From: Metasolibacillus sp.
GTDB taxonomy: Bacteria; Bacillota; Bacilli; Bacillales_A; Planococcaceae
Direction: 5' to 3'
DNA: 64,000 nt
Assembly: GCF_025291715.1 (NCBI RefSeq)
Contig: NZ_JAMBIZ010000007.1
Coordinates: 1-64,000 of the forward strand
The notes beneath the pieces were generated by a model, which saw nothing but the letters and a program-made list of their open reading frames with translations, searched no databases and had not been told where the DNA came from. Shown here piece by piece: positions 53,824 through 62,985 of the stretch; position 1 is the first letter of the stretch, and each line of letters starts with the position of its first letter. Position numbers and translations under genes: made by a program.

Positions 53824-55473
53824 ATGACTGAAAATACGCTCGCTATCTACGCTTTAGGTGGTATGAATGAAATTGGGAAAAATATGTACGTTATTGAATG
53901 TGAGGAAGATATTTTTATTATTGATTGCGGTGCAAAATTCGCCAATAACAATTTATTAGGTGTTGATTTAATTGTACCTGATATTACTTATTTACAACAG
54001 CATCAAGATCGCATTCGTGCGCTGATTGTGACACATGGGCACGAGGATCATATTGGTGGTATTCCCTATGTTTTGCAACGGTTGAATATGCCGATTTATG
54101 CGAGTCATTTTACACTCGGATTAATTGAATTGAAGCTGAAGGAGCATAAGCTATTGCGCGATACGCAGCTCATTGAAATTGATGAAAATTCTAGCCTACA
54201 ATTTGCAACAACGTCCATCAGCTTTTTCAAAATCAATCATAGTATACCTGATTGCTTAGGCATCGTTTTTCATACAGCTCAAGGCAATATCGTGCATACA
54301 GGCGATTTTAAATTTGATTTCACTCCTGTCAATGATAAGCCTTCTGATATTCATAAAATGGCAGCCCTTGGAGAGCAAGGTGTGCTTGCGCTTATTTCTG
54401 AAAGTACAAATGCCGAACGCCCTGGTATGACACCATCTGAACAGCTCGTTGGTGATAATTTAAAAAGTGCCTTTGCGAAAGCAACAAATAAAATATTCAT
54501 TACAACATTTGCCTCCAATGTGAATCGGATTCAGCAAATTGTTGAAGCAACAATTGAAACAAATCGCAGGCTCGTTTTGCTTGGTCGCAGCATGGTTAAT
54601 GTTGTATCTGTTGCGATTGAACGAGGTTATTTACGTGTTCCTCATCGCTTACTAATTGATGCGCGTGAAGCGCAGCAGCTTGCACCTGAGCAAGTGGTTG
54701 TTTTATGTACTGGTAGCCAAGGGGAGCCGCTTGCTGCACTTGCCCGTTTGGCGAGCGGTCGACAACGTGATTTGCAGGTTTATCCTGAAGATACAGTTAT
54801 TTTTGCTACTTCCCCTATCCCAGGCAATGAAAAAAATGTTTCAAAAGTAATTGATGACTTATTTTATTTAGGGGCAAATGTTGTATATGGTTCAGCAGGT
54901 ATGCACGTTTCTGGACATGGCTATCAGGAGGATTTAAAGCTAATGCTAACATTGATGAAGCCAAAGTATTTGATTCCAATACATGGGGAGTATCGCATGC
55001 TTTACAAGCACCGACAGCTTGCAAAATCTGTGGGTGTTGAAGGTAATAATATTTATATTTTAAAAAACGGTGAGGTTGTCGATTTTGTTCACTCTGTAGC
55101 ACAGCAAACGCGCACTGTACAAGCTGGCGAAACCTATGTTGACAGAGTAGGAACTGGGGAAGTAGAAAACATCGTCCTGCGGGACCGCCAGCAACTAGCA
55201 GAGGATGGCATGCTTGTGATTGTGTTAACTATTAATCAAGAAAACGGACAACCTCTCGCTCCACCAGATACGATTTCTAGAGGCTTCGTCTATGCCAAAA
55301 ATGCGGAAGGGTTATTGCTCGAAATTAACGACCTCGTTATCTCCTCTATCCAGCCTTTTCAAGATGCAAATATTCGCGCTATGCAGCATGCGATCAAAAA
55401 GGCTGTCGGGCAATATATTTTCACAGCCACACGTAAAAAGCCGATGATTTTGCCAATTATTATTGCAGTGTGA
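53824..55473 (+). CDS. RNase J family ribonuclease
   Basis: 549 residues, whole-length RNase J. Metallo-beta-lactamase motif VTHGHEDHIGGIP with later NIVHTGDFKFDFTP; beta-CASP domain (FATFASN-like FITTFASNVNRIQQIVEA, GRSMVNVV, CTGSQGEP, PIPGNE, SGHGYQED, IPIHGEYRML); C-terminal domain ending RKKPMILPIII. It degrades and processes RNA with endo- and 5' exonuclease activity. ATG 53824 (MTENTLAIYALGG) follows SD GAGGAGG. The sequence is closer to J1 than J2, but it stands alone without rpoY, so it could be a third paralog (inference). Confidence 0.93.
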   Translation: MTENTLAIYALGGMNEIGKNMYVIECEEDIFIIDCGAKFANNNLLGVDLIVPDITYLQQHQDRIRALIVTHGHEDHIGGIPYVLQRLNMPIYASHFTLGLIELKLKEHKLLRDTQLIEIDENSSLQFATTSISFFKINHSIPDCLGIVFHTAQGNIVHTGDFKFDFTPVNDKPSDIHKMAALGEQGVLALISESTNAERPGMTPSEQLVGDNLKSAFAKATNKIFITTFASNVNRIQQIVEATIETNRRLVLLGRSMVNVVSVAIERGYLRVPHRLLIDAREAQQLAPEQVVVLCTGSQGEPLAALARLASGRQRDLQVYPEDTVIFATSPIPGNEKNVSKVIDDLFYLGANVVYGSAGMHVSGHGYQEDLKLMLTLMKPKYLIPIHGEYRMLYKHRQLAKSVGVEGNNIYILKNGEVVDFVHSVAQQTRTVQAGETYVDRVGTGEVENIVLRDRQQLAEDGMLVIVLTINQENGQPLAPPDTISRGFVYAKNAEGLLLEINDLVISSIQPFQDANIRAMQHAIKKAVGQYIFTATRKKPMILPIIIAV

Positions 55474-55487
55474 TACTTTAATTAGCT

Positions 55488-55525
55488 GGGCGAACCTTGT
55501 CGTGACTTGGACGGCTCGCCCTGTA
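55488..55525 (+). terminator. Terminator of the RNase J gene
   Basis: Stem GGGCGAACC / GGCTCGCCC (one mismatch) followed by TGTAGTTTTATT. Confidence 0.65.
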
Positions 55526-55526
55526 G

Positions 55527-55610
55527 TTTTATTGGCGCTTTTGGTGATTCTATTAGCGCTTTTTCGTGTTTTATTGGCGATTTTAGTAATTTTATTGGCG
55601 CTTGCTTATA
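55527..55610. repeat. Tandem array 3: four units of 21 bp
   Basis: Core TTTTATTGGCG(C/A)TTTT repeats exactly every 21 bp (core A at 55531, 55552, 55573, 55594). It is related in core (TTTATT-GCG) and period to arrays 1 and 2. Again it lies in a convergent gap, between RNase J and yunC. Confidence 0.85.
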
Positions 55611-55623
55611 GTTACATCACGAT

Positions 55624-55932
55624 TTAAATCATTTTCAATAAAGCCTCTTCCCCCGTCATGCCAGGTAAAATCCCTTGTCTGCCTGCCTCATATGTGACGG
55701 ATTCAAGCGGAGCCTTTAACAATTGATCAATCGTTTTGACACCGACTGCACGCCCAGCAATAATTTTGCGCTCAGCTAAACGATCATTTAATAAAGCAAT
55801 GTCCAAAGCACCACACATAATATAACCGCGATCATTTGATATCGTTAACAAAGTTGTGTTTGGCAAATACACCGTGACTGCTGTAAACGAATGTCCTTTA
55901 ATATGCAAAGCTTCTATTGCAACGATATGCAT
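55624..55932 (-). CDS. yunC: YunC-like DUF1805 protein
   Basis: 102 residues, nearly the length of B. subtilis YunC (101). Family signature: SFTAVTVYLPNTTLLTISND, GYIMCGALDIALLNDRLAER, AGRAVGVKTIDQLLKAPLES, then GMTGEEALLKM. The single conserved Cys in MCGALD is kept. Cytosolic; function not established. ATG 55932 is used, with SD AGAGGAG close to it. A 10-bp hairpin covers part of that SD. Confidence 0.9.
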   Translation of the reverse strand: MHIVAIEALHIKGHSFTAVTVYLPNTTLLTISNDRGYIMCGALDIALLNDRLAERKIIAGRAVGVKTIDQLLKAPLESVTYEAGRQGILPGMTGEEALLKMI

Positions 55933-55938
55933 CTCTCC

Positions 55939-55969
55939 TCTCTTGTTGTATACATATGGCAACAAGAGA
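55939..55969 (-). promoter_or_regulatory. Hairpin overlapping the yunC Shine-Dalgarno
   Basis: TCTCTTGTTG / CAACAAGAGA, 10-bp perfect stem with an 11-nt loop. On the minus strand the distal arm runs into the SD (55942-55933). No T-run follows, so it is not a simple terminator. It may limit yunC translation or protect the spoVR 3' end. Confidence 0.45.
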
Positions 55970-56016
55970 AAAGATGTGCCTTCGAAATTGTGTGAGAATT
56001 GTGTGTGTGCCTGGCA

Positions 56017-57369
56017 CTATTTTCTACACGAAAATACAACAACCTCATTATCAACATGTGTCTCTAAATGGACAGGACGTCCCCATAGCTTATAAATATA
56101 GCCGAGCACCGCCTCCAAATATTGCTGATCTAGCTCCATTCCTTCATAACAATGCTTTAAATAGAGCTCGCCATTGCGTTTAAAATCACCATCAACGACA
56201 ACAATATATGGGAAGCCTCCATTGACACGCATTGAAACTAATTGATCACGAATTGCTTCATGTTCCTTATCTGTAATGCGGTATTCATCACCTGTTTTGG
56301 CAAATACATATAAATCCTCTCGCTGGGCGAGCTCCTTTGTTAAATAATTACGAATAAAGGATGTATCTGATTCAATTTCACGCACTTCAAATATTTTTTC
56401 TCTTCCTGAGTTTGGTTTGATGCCACGCTTTTGCATGTCCTCTGTCGGCTCATTATAGCATCGCTCAATATCCTCGAAAATTTTCAAGCCAAGATAATAT
56501 GGATTGATTGATGTTTTAGAAGGCTGAACAACGCCTGCATTTAATTTGGCATAATCAATCGTTTCAGCTGTCGTTAAATTAAGCTCACGCATAATACGTT
56601 GATGCCAATAGGATGCCCAGCCTTCATTCATAATTTTTGTTTCAAGCTGCGGCCAAAAATACAGCATTTCCTCACGCATCATCGTTAAAATATCACGCTG
56701 CCAATCCTCTAGCTCACGGCTATGCTGCTCAATAAAAATGAGCAAATCCTTTTCTGGCTCTGCTGGGAAGGTTTTCTTTTTCTCTATTAGCTTTTTACGT
56801 GGCTCATCGATATGCCATAAATCATCATATGGCGTTGTACGAGCTTCCAACGGCTCCTCTTCTTCCACTATTTGTGGACGAATGATAGCAGGGTCAATAT
56901 GCTCTTGAATTGCTAGCACCGCATCTAAAAATTGCTCGACTGCATCCTTGCCATATAGTATCTCATATTTTGCGATACGTTCAGCAGTTGCTGTCATACT
57001 TTCCACCATATCACGCCTCGTATTGGAGAAGCGGATATTGTTTTTAAAGAAATCGCAATGCGCTAAGACATGCGCAATGATTAATTTATTTTGCGTTAAC
57101 GTATTCGTATCAAGTAAAAATGCATAGCATGGGTTTGAATTGATAACAAGCTCATAAATTTGACTTAAGCCTAAATCGTACTGGAGCTTCATGCGATGAA
57201 ATTGCTTGCCGAAGCTCCAATGCGCAAAGCGTGTAGGCATCCCATATGCGCCAAATGTATAAATAATTTCAGCAGGACAAATTTCATAGCGCATCGGGAA
57301 AAAATCTAAGCCAAAGCCTGTAGCAATTTCCGTAATTTCATCAATTGCTTTTTGCAGCGCTTTTTCCAT
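56017..57369 (-). CDS. spoVR: Stage V sporulation protein R
   Basis: 450 residues, SpoVR family (B. subtilis about 468). Motifs: [26 protein letters not shown] (core shown), [74 protein letters not shown]. Required for proper spore cortex formation in B. subtilis. Its ATG overlaps the yhbH stop as TAATG, so yhbH-spoVR is a coupled operon. The yhbH/prkA association is known from many bacteria. Confidence 0.95.
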   Translation of the reverse strand: MEKALQKAIDEITEIATGFGLDFFPMRYEICPAEIIYTFGAYGMPTRFAHWSFGKQFHRMKLQYDLGLSQIYELVINSNPCYAFLLDTNTLTQNKLIIAHVLAHCDFFKNNIRFSNTRRDMVESMTATAERIAKYEILYGKDAVEQFLDAVLAIQEHIDPAIIRPQIVEEEEPLEARTTPYDDLWHIDEPRKKLIEKKKTFPAEPEKDLLIFIEQHSRELEDWQRDILTMMREEMLYFWPQLETKIMNEGWASYWHQRIMRELNLTTAETIDYAKLNAGVVQPSKTSINPYYLGLKIFEDIERCYNEPTEDMQKRGIKPNSGREKIFEVREIESDTSFIRNYLTKELAQREDLYVFAKTGDEYRITDKEHEAIRDQLVSMRVNGGFPYIVVVDGDFKRNGELYLKHCYEGMELDQQYLEAVLGYIYKLWGRPVHLETHVDNEVVVFSCRK

Positions 57370-58517
57370 TACTGCACTCCTTCTTTTTTAAAAATGCTTT
57401 TTAGCGCATCATAGACATCTACTTTGCGCTTAATAATGTAATGACGAAACTTCGGATTGTCAATTTTGCTATATGCCGACATAAGCGCAGACGTTCTACT
57501 ATAAGCATTGACTTCGCCATAGCCGAACATGCTAGATACTTCCATCAATTGTTCAATTAATTGGAGGCAACGCTCATTATCTGATGACAAATTTTCTCCA
57601 TCTGAGAAATGGACAGGATAAATATTGTAGCGGGCTGGGGAATATTTTTCGTTTATTAGTTGCAACGCCTTTGCGTAAGCAGAGGAACAAATCGTCCCAC
57701 CGCTCTCACCCTTTGTAAAAAACGCCTCCTCTGTTACAACCTTTGCTTCTGTATGATGTGCGATAAATTCAATATCAACAGCGCTATATTTCGTGCGTAA
57801 AAAACGTGCCATCCAAAAGAAAAAGTTACGTGCACAGGTCTTTTCGAAAATGCCCATTGAGCCACTCGTATCCATCATTGCAAGTACAACTGCACGCGAT
57901 TCAGGCTTTACAACCTCATCCCATGTTTTAAAGCGCAAATCGTCCTGATGAATTGGATTAATCGTTGCCTCACCCTTGATGGCATTGCGCTTAATTGCTG
58001 TTAAAATTGTACGCTTTTTATCGATATTACCCATTAAACCTTTTTTGCGAATATCGTTAAATTCAATTTTATTTGTTGCAATATTGGCCACTTCTTTTTG
58101 CTGTAAGTTTGGCAATGCAAGCTGTTGGAACAAGATTTCTTCCACATCCTCCAGCCGTACTTCTGCCTCATAATAATCCTTCCCTGCTTCCTTACCAGCT
58201 TCTCTTCCTTGCCCTTGCTGCGGCTTGCCATCTCGTGCAACGACATCACCTACTTGGCTATCGCCCTGCCCTTGCCCGACATGCTTTGACTTATCTGTGT
58301 TGTAACGAATTTTATATTCATCTAAAGAACGAATCGGGATTTTAATAACCTCTCGACCATTTGATAAAATAATGCTTTCCTCACTAATTAACTCTGGTAA
58401 ATTATTTTTAATCGCCTCATCAATTTTTTGACGATGGCGCTCTTGGTCCTGATATCCTTTACGATGGAGGGACCAATTTTCCTTTGAGATAATGAACTGT
58501 TGCTGTTTGTCACTCAC
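57369..58517 (-). CDS. yhbH: YhbH/YeaH family protein (DUF444)
   Basis: 382 residues (B. subtilis YhbH about 392). N-terminal [34 protein letters not shown], then a low-complexity Gly/Gln/Lys linker, and a von Willebrand A-like C-terminal domain ([13 protein letters not shown] with DxSxS, then [33 protein letters not shown]). GTG 58517 (MSDKQQQF) gives the family N-terminus; upstream residues of the longer frame are not family-like. It works in the PrkA/SpoVR sporulation and stress module. Confidence 0.93.
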   Translation of the reverse strand: MSDKQQQFIISKENWSLHRKGYQDQERHRQKIDEAIKNNLPELISEESIILSNGREVIKIPIRSLDEYKIRYNTDKSKHVGQGQGDSQVGDVVARDGKPQQGQGREAGKEAGKDYYEAEVRLEDVEEILFQQLALPNLQQKEVANIATNKIEFNDIRKKGLMGNIDKKRTILTAIKRNAIKGEATINPIHQDDLRFKTWDEVVKPESRAVVLAMMDTSGSMGIFEKTCARNFFFWMARFLRTKYSAVDIEFIAHHTEAKVVTEEAFFTKGESGGTICSSAYAKALQLINEKYSPARYNIYPVHFSDGENLSSDNERCLQLIEQLMEVSSMFGYGEVNAYSRTSALMSAYSKIDNPKFRHYIIKRKVDVYDALKSIFKKEGVQ

Positions 58518-58581
58518 TTTATCCACACCCATCTGCAAATTCGCTTTTTTTATCTTATGCACATCTAGCAAAATCTTGAAC

Positions 58582-58609
58582 TTCACTCGCTAAATAATTT
58601 CGGTATAAT
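58582..58609 (+). promoter_or_regulatory. Promoter of the alpha/beta hydrolase gene
   Basis: -10 TATAAT (58604-58609) with -35 TTCACT (58582-58587), 16-bp spacer. Confidence 0.6.
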
Positions 58610-58643
58610 GAAAATAAACAATATTCAGAAAGAGGGTTTAAAG

Positions 58644-59480
58644 ATGTGGGAGCAACATTTAGTTGAAACAGCACGCGGGATTTTTGAAGTATTTAAAAAA
58701 GGAAATGGTCAGCCTGTCTGTATTACACATTTATATAGCGAATTTAATGAGAATGGCAATTTATTTGCAAATACATTTACAGCACATGCAACTGTATATT
58801 TAGTAAATTTGCGAGGCTGTGGCAATTCAACAGATGACCTTTCTACATTCAATTACAGTATGGCGCATACGGTCGCTGATTTAGAGGCAATTCGCCAAGT
58901 GCTTGGTTTTGAAAAATGGATATTTGCAGGGCATTCAACAGGCGGTATGCTGGCACTAAAATACGCTATTATGCATCCACATAGCCTTATACATATCGTT
59001 GCTGGAGGGTTGTGCGCTTCCTCAGAGTATATGCATCACCCAGATAGCATTTATTGCATAGATAACCCAAATAATCGGCGCATTCAAGAAATTTTAACAA
59101 TGCTAGGTAATCCTCAATCATCTCTCGAAGAAAGACGTGCTGGTAGCAAAGAATGGTCGCTGATGTCCTTATATCATGAATCATCTTATGACAAGATGAT
59201 TAGTCGCCCTAATAGTGGAAAAACAATATCAAAACGCCTTGATTATTTTTCCTATGAGGAGCTACCTACATATGATTTGCGCCCTGAATTGCCTCATGTC
59301 ACAACAACTGCTTATATATACTGCGGCCTTCATGATGCACAATGCCCACATATATTTTCTGCTGAAGCAGCTGAGCTTATGTCAAACGCCACATTGAAAA
59401 CTTTTGATGAGAGCAATCATTTCCCTAACATTGAGGAAGAAGAGGCTTTTTATCAATTTATAGCTGATACATTTAGTTAA
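58644..59480 (+). CDS. Alpha/beta hydrolase
   Basis: 278 residues, proline-iminopeptidase-like alpha/beta hydrolase. Oxyanion/core strand VYLVNLRGCGNS; nucleophile Ser98 in FAGHSTGGMLAL; late acid region YCGLHDAQCP; catalytic His in DESNHFPNIEEE. Cytosolic, no signal peptide. Substrate unknown. ATG 58644 follows SD AAGAGGG, which sits inside the longer reading. It lies between yhbH and prkA on the opposite strand. Confidence 0.9.
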   Translation: MWEQHLVETARGIFEVFKKGNGQPVCITHLYSEFNENGNLFANTFTAHATVYLVNLRGCGNSTDDLSTFNYSMAHTVADLEAIRQVLGFEKWIFAGHSTGGMLALKYAIMHPHSLIHIVAGGLCASSEYMHHPDSIYCIDNPNNRRIQEILTMLGNPQSSLEERRAGSKEWSLMSLYHESSYDKMISRPNSGKTISKRLDYFSYEELPTYDLRPELPHVTTTAYIYCGLHDAQCPHIFSAEAAELMSNATLKTFDESNHFPNIEEEEAFYQFIADTFS

Positions 59481-59484
59481 AAAA

Positions 59485-59518
59485 AGCGGTGTGCAGAAAT
59501 TCGCTTCCAAACACCGCT
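59485..59518. terminator. Bidirectional terminator
   Basis: Stem AGCGGTGT / ACACCGCT. On the minus strand it is followed by T7, so it mainly ends the small membrane protein gene at 59547. Confidence 0.85.
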
Positions 59519-59546
59519 CTTCACAAAGTTTATTCTACGTTCTCCG

Positions 59547-59801
59547 TTAAATCAGCTGCTTCACAAACCAATCAATCATTCGTCCATATACAAACCATAG
59601 GAAAAAGTGGACAAGAAAGCCTGGAAATAAAAGTTGGTATTGATCACTATCATAGCCAATATCACCCATCATTCGTAAACTGCGTTGTAGCAAAGGGTCT
59701 GTCAATAAAATATCTTTGATTGGATTGACAGTTAATTCAAAAACATAGTTAAGACAAGCTAATAATGGTAGCCAAAAAGCAAAGCGTTTCAACTGCGACA
59801 A
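59547..59801 (-). CDS. Small two-helix membrane protein, function unknown
   Basis: 84 residues from TTG 59801, placed 5 nt after the strong SD TTGGAGGTG. The longer frame to 59870 runs into the prkA terminator and is rejected. Two membrane segments: about 7-28 (FAFWLPLLACLNYVFEL) and 58-78 (LLFPGFLVHFFLWFVYG), with a charged loop LLQRSLRMMGDIGYDSDQY between. Family not recognised. Terminated at 59485. Confidence 0.75.
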   Translation of the reverse strand: MSQLKRFAFWLPLLACLNYVFELTVNPIKDILLTDPLLQRSLRMMGDIGYDSDQYQLLFPGFLVHFFLWFVYGRMIDWFVKQLI

Positions 59802-59860
59802 CTTGTCCACCTCCAATAGGATACTATTTCCATCATAACATGCAAAATATAAAAAGCAGG

Positions 59861-59905
59861 AAAAGGCCATGTAAAAAGATATTATCTTTTTACATAGCCT
59901 CCTTT
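59861..59905 (-). terminator. Terminator of prkA
   Basis: Stem of about 17 bp, ATGTAAAAAGAT / ATCTTTTTACAT extended by AGGC / GCCT with one mismatch, then TTTTCC on the minus strand. Confidence 0.88.
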
Positions 59906-59908
59906 TGA

Positions 59909-61804
59909 TTATCGATTCAGTAAACTACCTACATAGCGCAACAGCTCGTTTGCTGATGTTGTGTTGTAGCCATGTTCATCGACTAACGTTGCAACAACCT
60001 CGTTGATTTTTTTCAGTTGTGCCTCGTCCGGTGTTTGCGAAGATGTTGTAATTTTTACGACATCCTTCAAATCAGCAAATAGCTTTTTCTGAATAGCTTC
60101 ACGCAGGCGGTCATGCGAATGGTAATCGAAGCGTTTACCCTTTCTTGCAAAGGCGGACAAACGAATTAAAATTTCCTCACGAAATGCCTTTTTTGCATTT
60201 TCAGATACACCAATTTGCTCTTCGATTGAGCGCATTAGCTTTTCATCCGGACTCATTTCCTCGCCAGTGAGCGGGTCGCGTAGCTTATTTTTATTGCAAA
60301 ATGCCTCAACATTATCAAGATAGTTATTCAATAATGTTTTCGCTGATTCCTCGTAGGAGTATACAAATGCCTTCTGTACTTCCTTCTTAGCAATTTCATC
60401 ATATTCGCGGCGAGCAACCGCAATATAGTTCATAAATTTTTTGCGGTCTTCCTCTGAAATCGAGGCATGCTGGTCTAAACCATCCTTTAAGGCACGCAGT
60501 ACATCTAAGGCATTAATCGACGGCACTTCCTTGCGAATAATGGCTGATGAAATGCGATTGATGACGTAACGTGGGTCAATGCCCTGCATCCCTTCATTTG
60601 GATATTCCTTTTTCAGCTCTTCAATATCAACCTCATTGTAGCCTTCTATGCTTTCGCCATTGTACAGGCGCATTTTTTTAACAACGTCAACCCCTTGCTT
60701 TTTCGGGATTTCTAGTCTTGTTAAAACCGAGAAAATCGCAGCCACTTTGAGCGCATGTGGTGCGATATGTACATGTGCCATATCGCTGTCATGAATCATT
60801 TTTTCATAAATGCGCTCCTCTTGGCTCACCTTTAAATTATACGGAATTGGCATGACGATAATACGCGAATGCAATGCCTCATTCTTTTTATTGGCAATAA
60901 ATGTGCGATATTCTGTTTCATTGGTATGTGCAACAATCAATTCATCTGCACTAATTAAGGCAAAACGCCCTGCTTTAAAATTGCCCTCCTGTGTTAATGA
61001 CAGCAAATGCCATAAAAACTTTTCATCAAGCTTCAGCATTTCTTGAAACTCCATCATGCCACGATTCGCCTTATTTAGCTCGCCATCGAAGCGGTATGCG
61101 CGCGGGTCAGATTCCGAGCCGTACTGCGCAATTGTTGAAAAGTCGATGCTCCCTGTTAAATCCGCAATATCCTGTGATTTTGGATCAGAAGGAGTAAATG
61201 TCCCAATACCTACTCGGCGGTCCTCCGAGAAGAAAATACGCTCAATTCGCACATCCTCAATACGCCCATCATACTCCTGCTCAAGGCGCATCGTATTTAA
61301 AGGGGACAGGCTTCCTTCGATGCGAATGCCATACTCCTCATAAAAGGTGTCGCGCAAATGATGTGGAATTAAATGCAATGGGTCCTCATGCATTGGGCAG
61401 CCCTTAATGGCATACACCGCTCCGCTATCTGTACGCGAATAGCGCTCTAAGCCACGCTTTAGCAACGTTACAATTGTTGACTTCCCACCACTGACAGGTC
61501 CCATTAACAATAAAATTCGCTTGCGCACATCAAGCCTTTTTGCTGCTGGATGGAAATATTCCTCAACTAATCGTTCAAGCGCTGTTTCTAAGCCGAAAAT
61601 TTCCTCTCCAAAAAAGTGATACATTTTCTGTCCATCTCGCTCTTCAACACCTGCACTTTTCAGCATGTTATAGACGCGCGAATGGGCTGTTTGTGCAACT
61701 TCTGGCCGCTCTTTTACGATTTCTAAATAATCGGCAAAGCTACCTTCCCACTTTAGGCGATTTTCTTCTTCTCTGTAATTTTTAATTTTATTTAAAATAC
61801 TAAT
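59909..61804 (-). CDS. prkA: PrkA serine protein kinase / AAA protein, probable ATT start
   Basis: 631 residues when read from ATT 61804, the length I recall for B. subtilis PrkA. The N-terminus then reads (M)SILNKIKNYREEENRLKW, in register with the family. P-loop GPVSGGKSTIVTLL near residue 105, then GCPMHEDPLHLIPHHLRD, TGIGTF-like GIGTFTPSDPKSQD, SADELIVAHTNETEYR, and the C-terminal kinase-like region. The SD GGAGG lies 7 nt before ATT. The nearest upstream alternative (TTG) places that SD inside the gene. PrkA acts in sporulation and stress with YhbH and SpoVR. Confidence 0.95.
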   Translation of the reverse strand: MSILNKIKNYREEENRLKWEGSFADYLEIVKERPEVAQTAHSRVYNMLKSAGVEERDGQKMYHFFGEEIFGLETALERLVEEYFHPAAKRLDVRKRILLLMGPVSGGKSTIVTLLKRGLERYSRTDSGAVYAIKGCPMHEDPLHLIPHHLRDTFYEEYGIRIEGSLSPLNTMRLEQEYDGRIEDVRIERIFFSEDRRVGIGTFTPSDPKSQDIADLTGSIDFSTIAQYGSESDPRAYRFDGELNKANRGMMEFQEMLKLDEKFLWHLLSLTQEGNFKAGRFALISADELIVAHTNETEYRTFIANKKNEALHSRIIVMPIPYNLKVSQEERIYEKMIHDSDMAHVHIAPHALKVAAIFSVLTRLEIPKKQGVDVVKKMRLYNGESIEGYNEVDIEELKKEYPNEGMQGIDPRYVINRISSAIIRKEVPSINALDVLRALKDGLDQHASISEEDRKKFMNYIAVARREYDEIAKKEVQKAFVYSYEESAKTLLNNYLDNVEAFCNKNKLRDPLTGEEMSPDEKLMRSIEEQIGVSENAKKAFREEILIRLSAFARKGKRFDYHSHDRLREAIQKKLFADLKDVVKITTSSQTPDEAQLKKINEVVATLVDEHGYNTTSANELLRYVGSLLNR

Positions 61805-61835
61805 CGTGATTCCTCCATTCAAACCTTTATTGTAC

Positions 61836-61864
61836 ATCGTATGAATGGAGCCTGATGTTGATAC
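61836..61864 (-). promoter_or_regulatory. Candidate sigma-E promoter of prkA
   Basis: -10 CATACGAT (one change from the sigma-E form CATACAAT) at 61843-61836, 15-bp spacer, -35-like GTATCA at 61864-61859. B. subtilis prkA is sigma-E dependent, so this fits. No sigma-A box of similar quality. Confidence 0.5.
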
Positions 61865-61872
61865 CAATTATT

Positions 61873-62973
61873 TTATATCGTTAGCTCTGCACGATTACGC
61901 CCAGCCCGTTTAGCACTGTATAATGCTGCATCTGCATTTTGAAATAATTGTTGTAAATTCTGTATAGTGCAGCAAGGGTCTGTTGCGACCCCAATGCTAA
62001 CTGTCACGTATGGTAAAAAAGGAGAAGCTTGATGTGGAATGCGTCGTTGCTCAACAGCTTTGCATATATTATTTGCAAAATGCAATGCCTCACTATGCTC
62101 CATATCAAAAATTAGGTAAATAAATTCTTCCCCACCAAAGCGCCCTACAAAACAACGATTACTCGCTAGTGCCCTCAAAATAACTGCAATTTCTTTCAGC
62201 ACTTTATCTCCCTCTAAATGACCATAGTAATCATTAAATTGTTTAAAGGCATCAATATCTAAAATCATTGCTGTTACATGGCGTGGGATATCTCTCATAT
62301 TCGCCTGCACATAATCATATAAACCTCGGCGATTTGGCATTTCTGTTAATTCATCATAAGTAGCTAGCAACTGTAAATCTCCGTTCATCTGCACTAATTG
62401 GCTATTTAGCTGCTCCTGTGCTAGCATCTTATACTGACCGTAATAAAGGAAACGCGAGCCGATTGCGCTAATTACAATAAATAGCACTATATTAACCAAA
62501 TGTGTTAAAGCCCTTTCGCTATCTTGCTGCATAAGCATTAAACCACTCATTAAATAAACAGTTGGAAAGCTTTGAAGCAAAATGAATTTTCGTAAACGTA
62601 CATGATATAGCATAGTAACTGCTAATAAACTAATTAAATAGGCTGTCACTTGTCCATATGAGCGTTGATCTAATAATGCAATAGATACGCCCCACATTAA
62701 AACAAACCAATAATAGCCCCATACGGCTGTTTTAATATAGCGATATTTAAAAAACCTTTTCTCTATAACGCTCACTAAAATTAAAAATAATATCGAAAGT
62801 ACAAGGAGCATTATATAAAGTAAAAAATAACCATCCCCAATTGTCTTCGTTCGAGCAATATGCACTATTGCCAATAACACTTCAAGTATAATAATTGTTG
62901 CTGCACAATATTTAGCACGCTGCAAATTGTGCATTGTAAATTTCACATCAATTTGTTGCGCATCCAATTCCAC
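61873..62973 (-). CDS. Membrane diguanylate cyclase with GGEEF motif
   Basis: 366 residues. Six hydrophobic helices (about 20-185) form a MASE-like membrane sensor. A short coiled linker (QEQLNSQLVQMNGDLQLLATYDELT) leads to a GGDEF domain (about 205-360) with active motif GGEEF (GRFGGEEFIYLIF). Predicted to synthesize c-di-GMP; no RxxD inhibition site. GTG 62973 with SD AAAGGAGTGG. The gene starts 12 nt after the HsdS-like gene, so the two are one operon. Confidence 0.9.
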   Translation of the reverse strand: MELDAQQIDVKFTMHNLQRAKYCAATIIILEVLLAIVHIARTKTIGDGYFLLYIMLLVLSILFLILVSVIEKRFFKYRYIKTAVWGYYWFVLMWGVSIALLDQRSYGQVTAYLISLLAVTMLYHVRLRKFILLQSFPTVYLMSGLMLMQQDSERALTHLVNIVLFIVISAIGSRFLYYGQYKMLAQEQLNSQLVQMNGDLQLLATYDELTEMPNRRGLYDYVQANMRDIPRHVTAMILDIDAFKQFNDYYGHLEGDKVLKEIAVILRALASNRCFVGRFGGEEFIYLIFDMEHSEALHFANNICKAVEQRRIPHQASPFLPYVTVSIGVATDPCCTIQNLQQLFQNADAALYSAKRAGRNRAELTI

Positions 62974-62985
62974 TATCCACTCCTT

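Noticed and set aside
59802..59870. Upstream extension of the 84-residue membrane protein
   Set aside because: It overlaps the prkA terminator. TTG 59801 has a strong SD.
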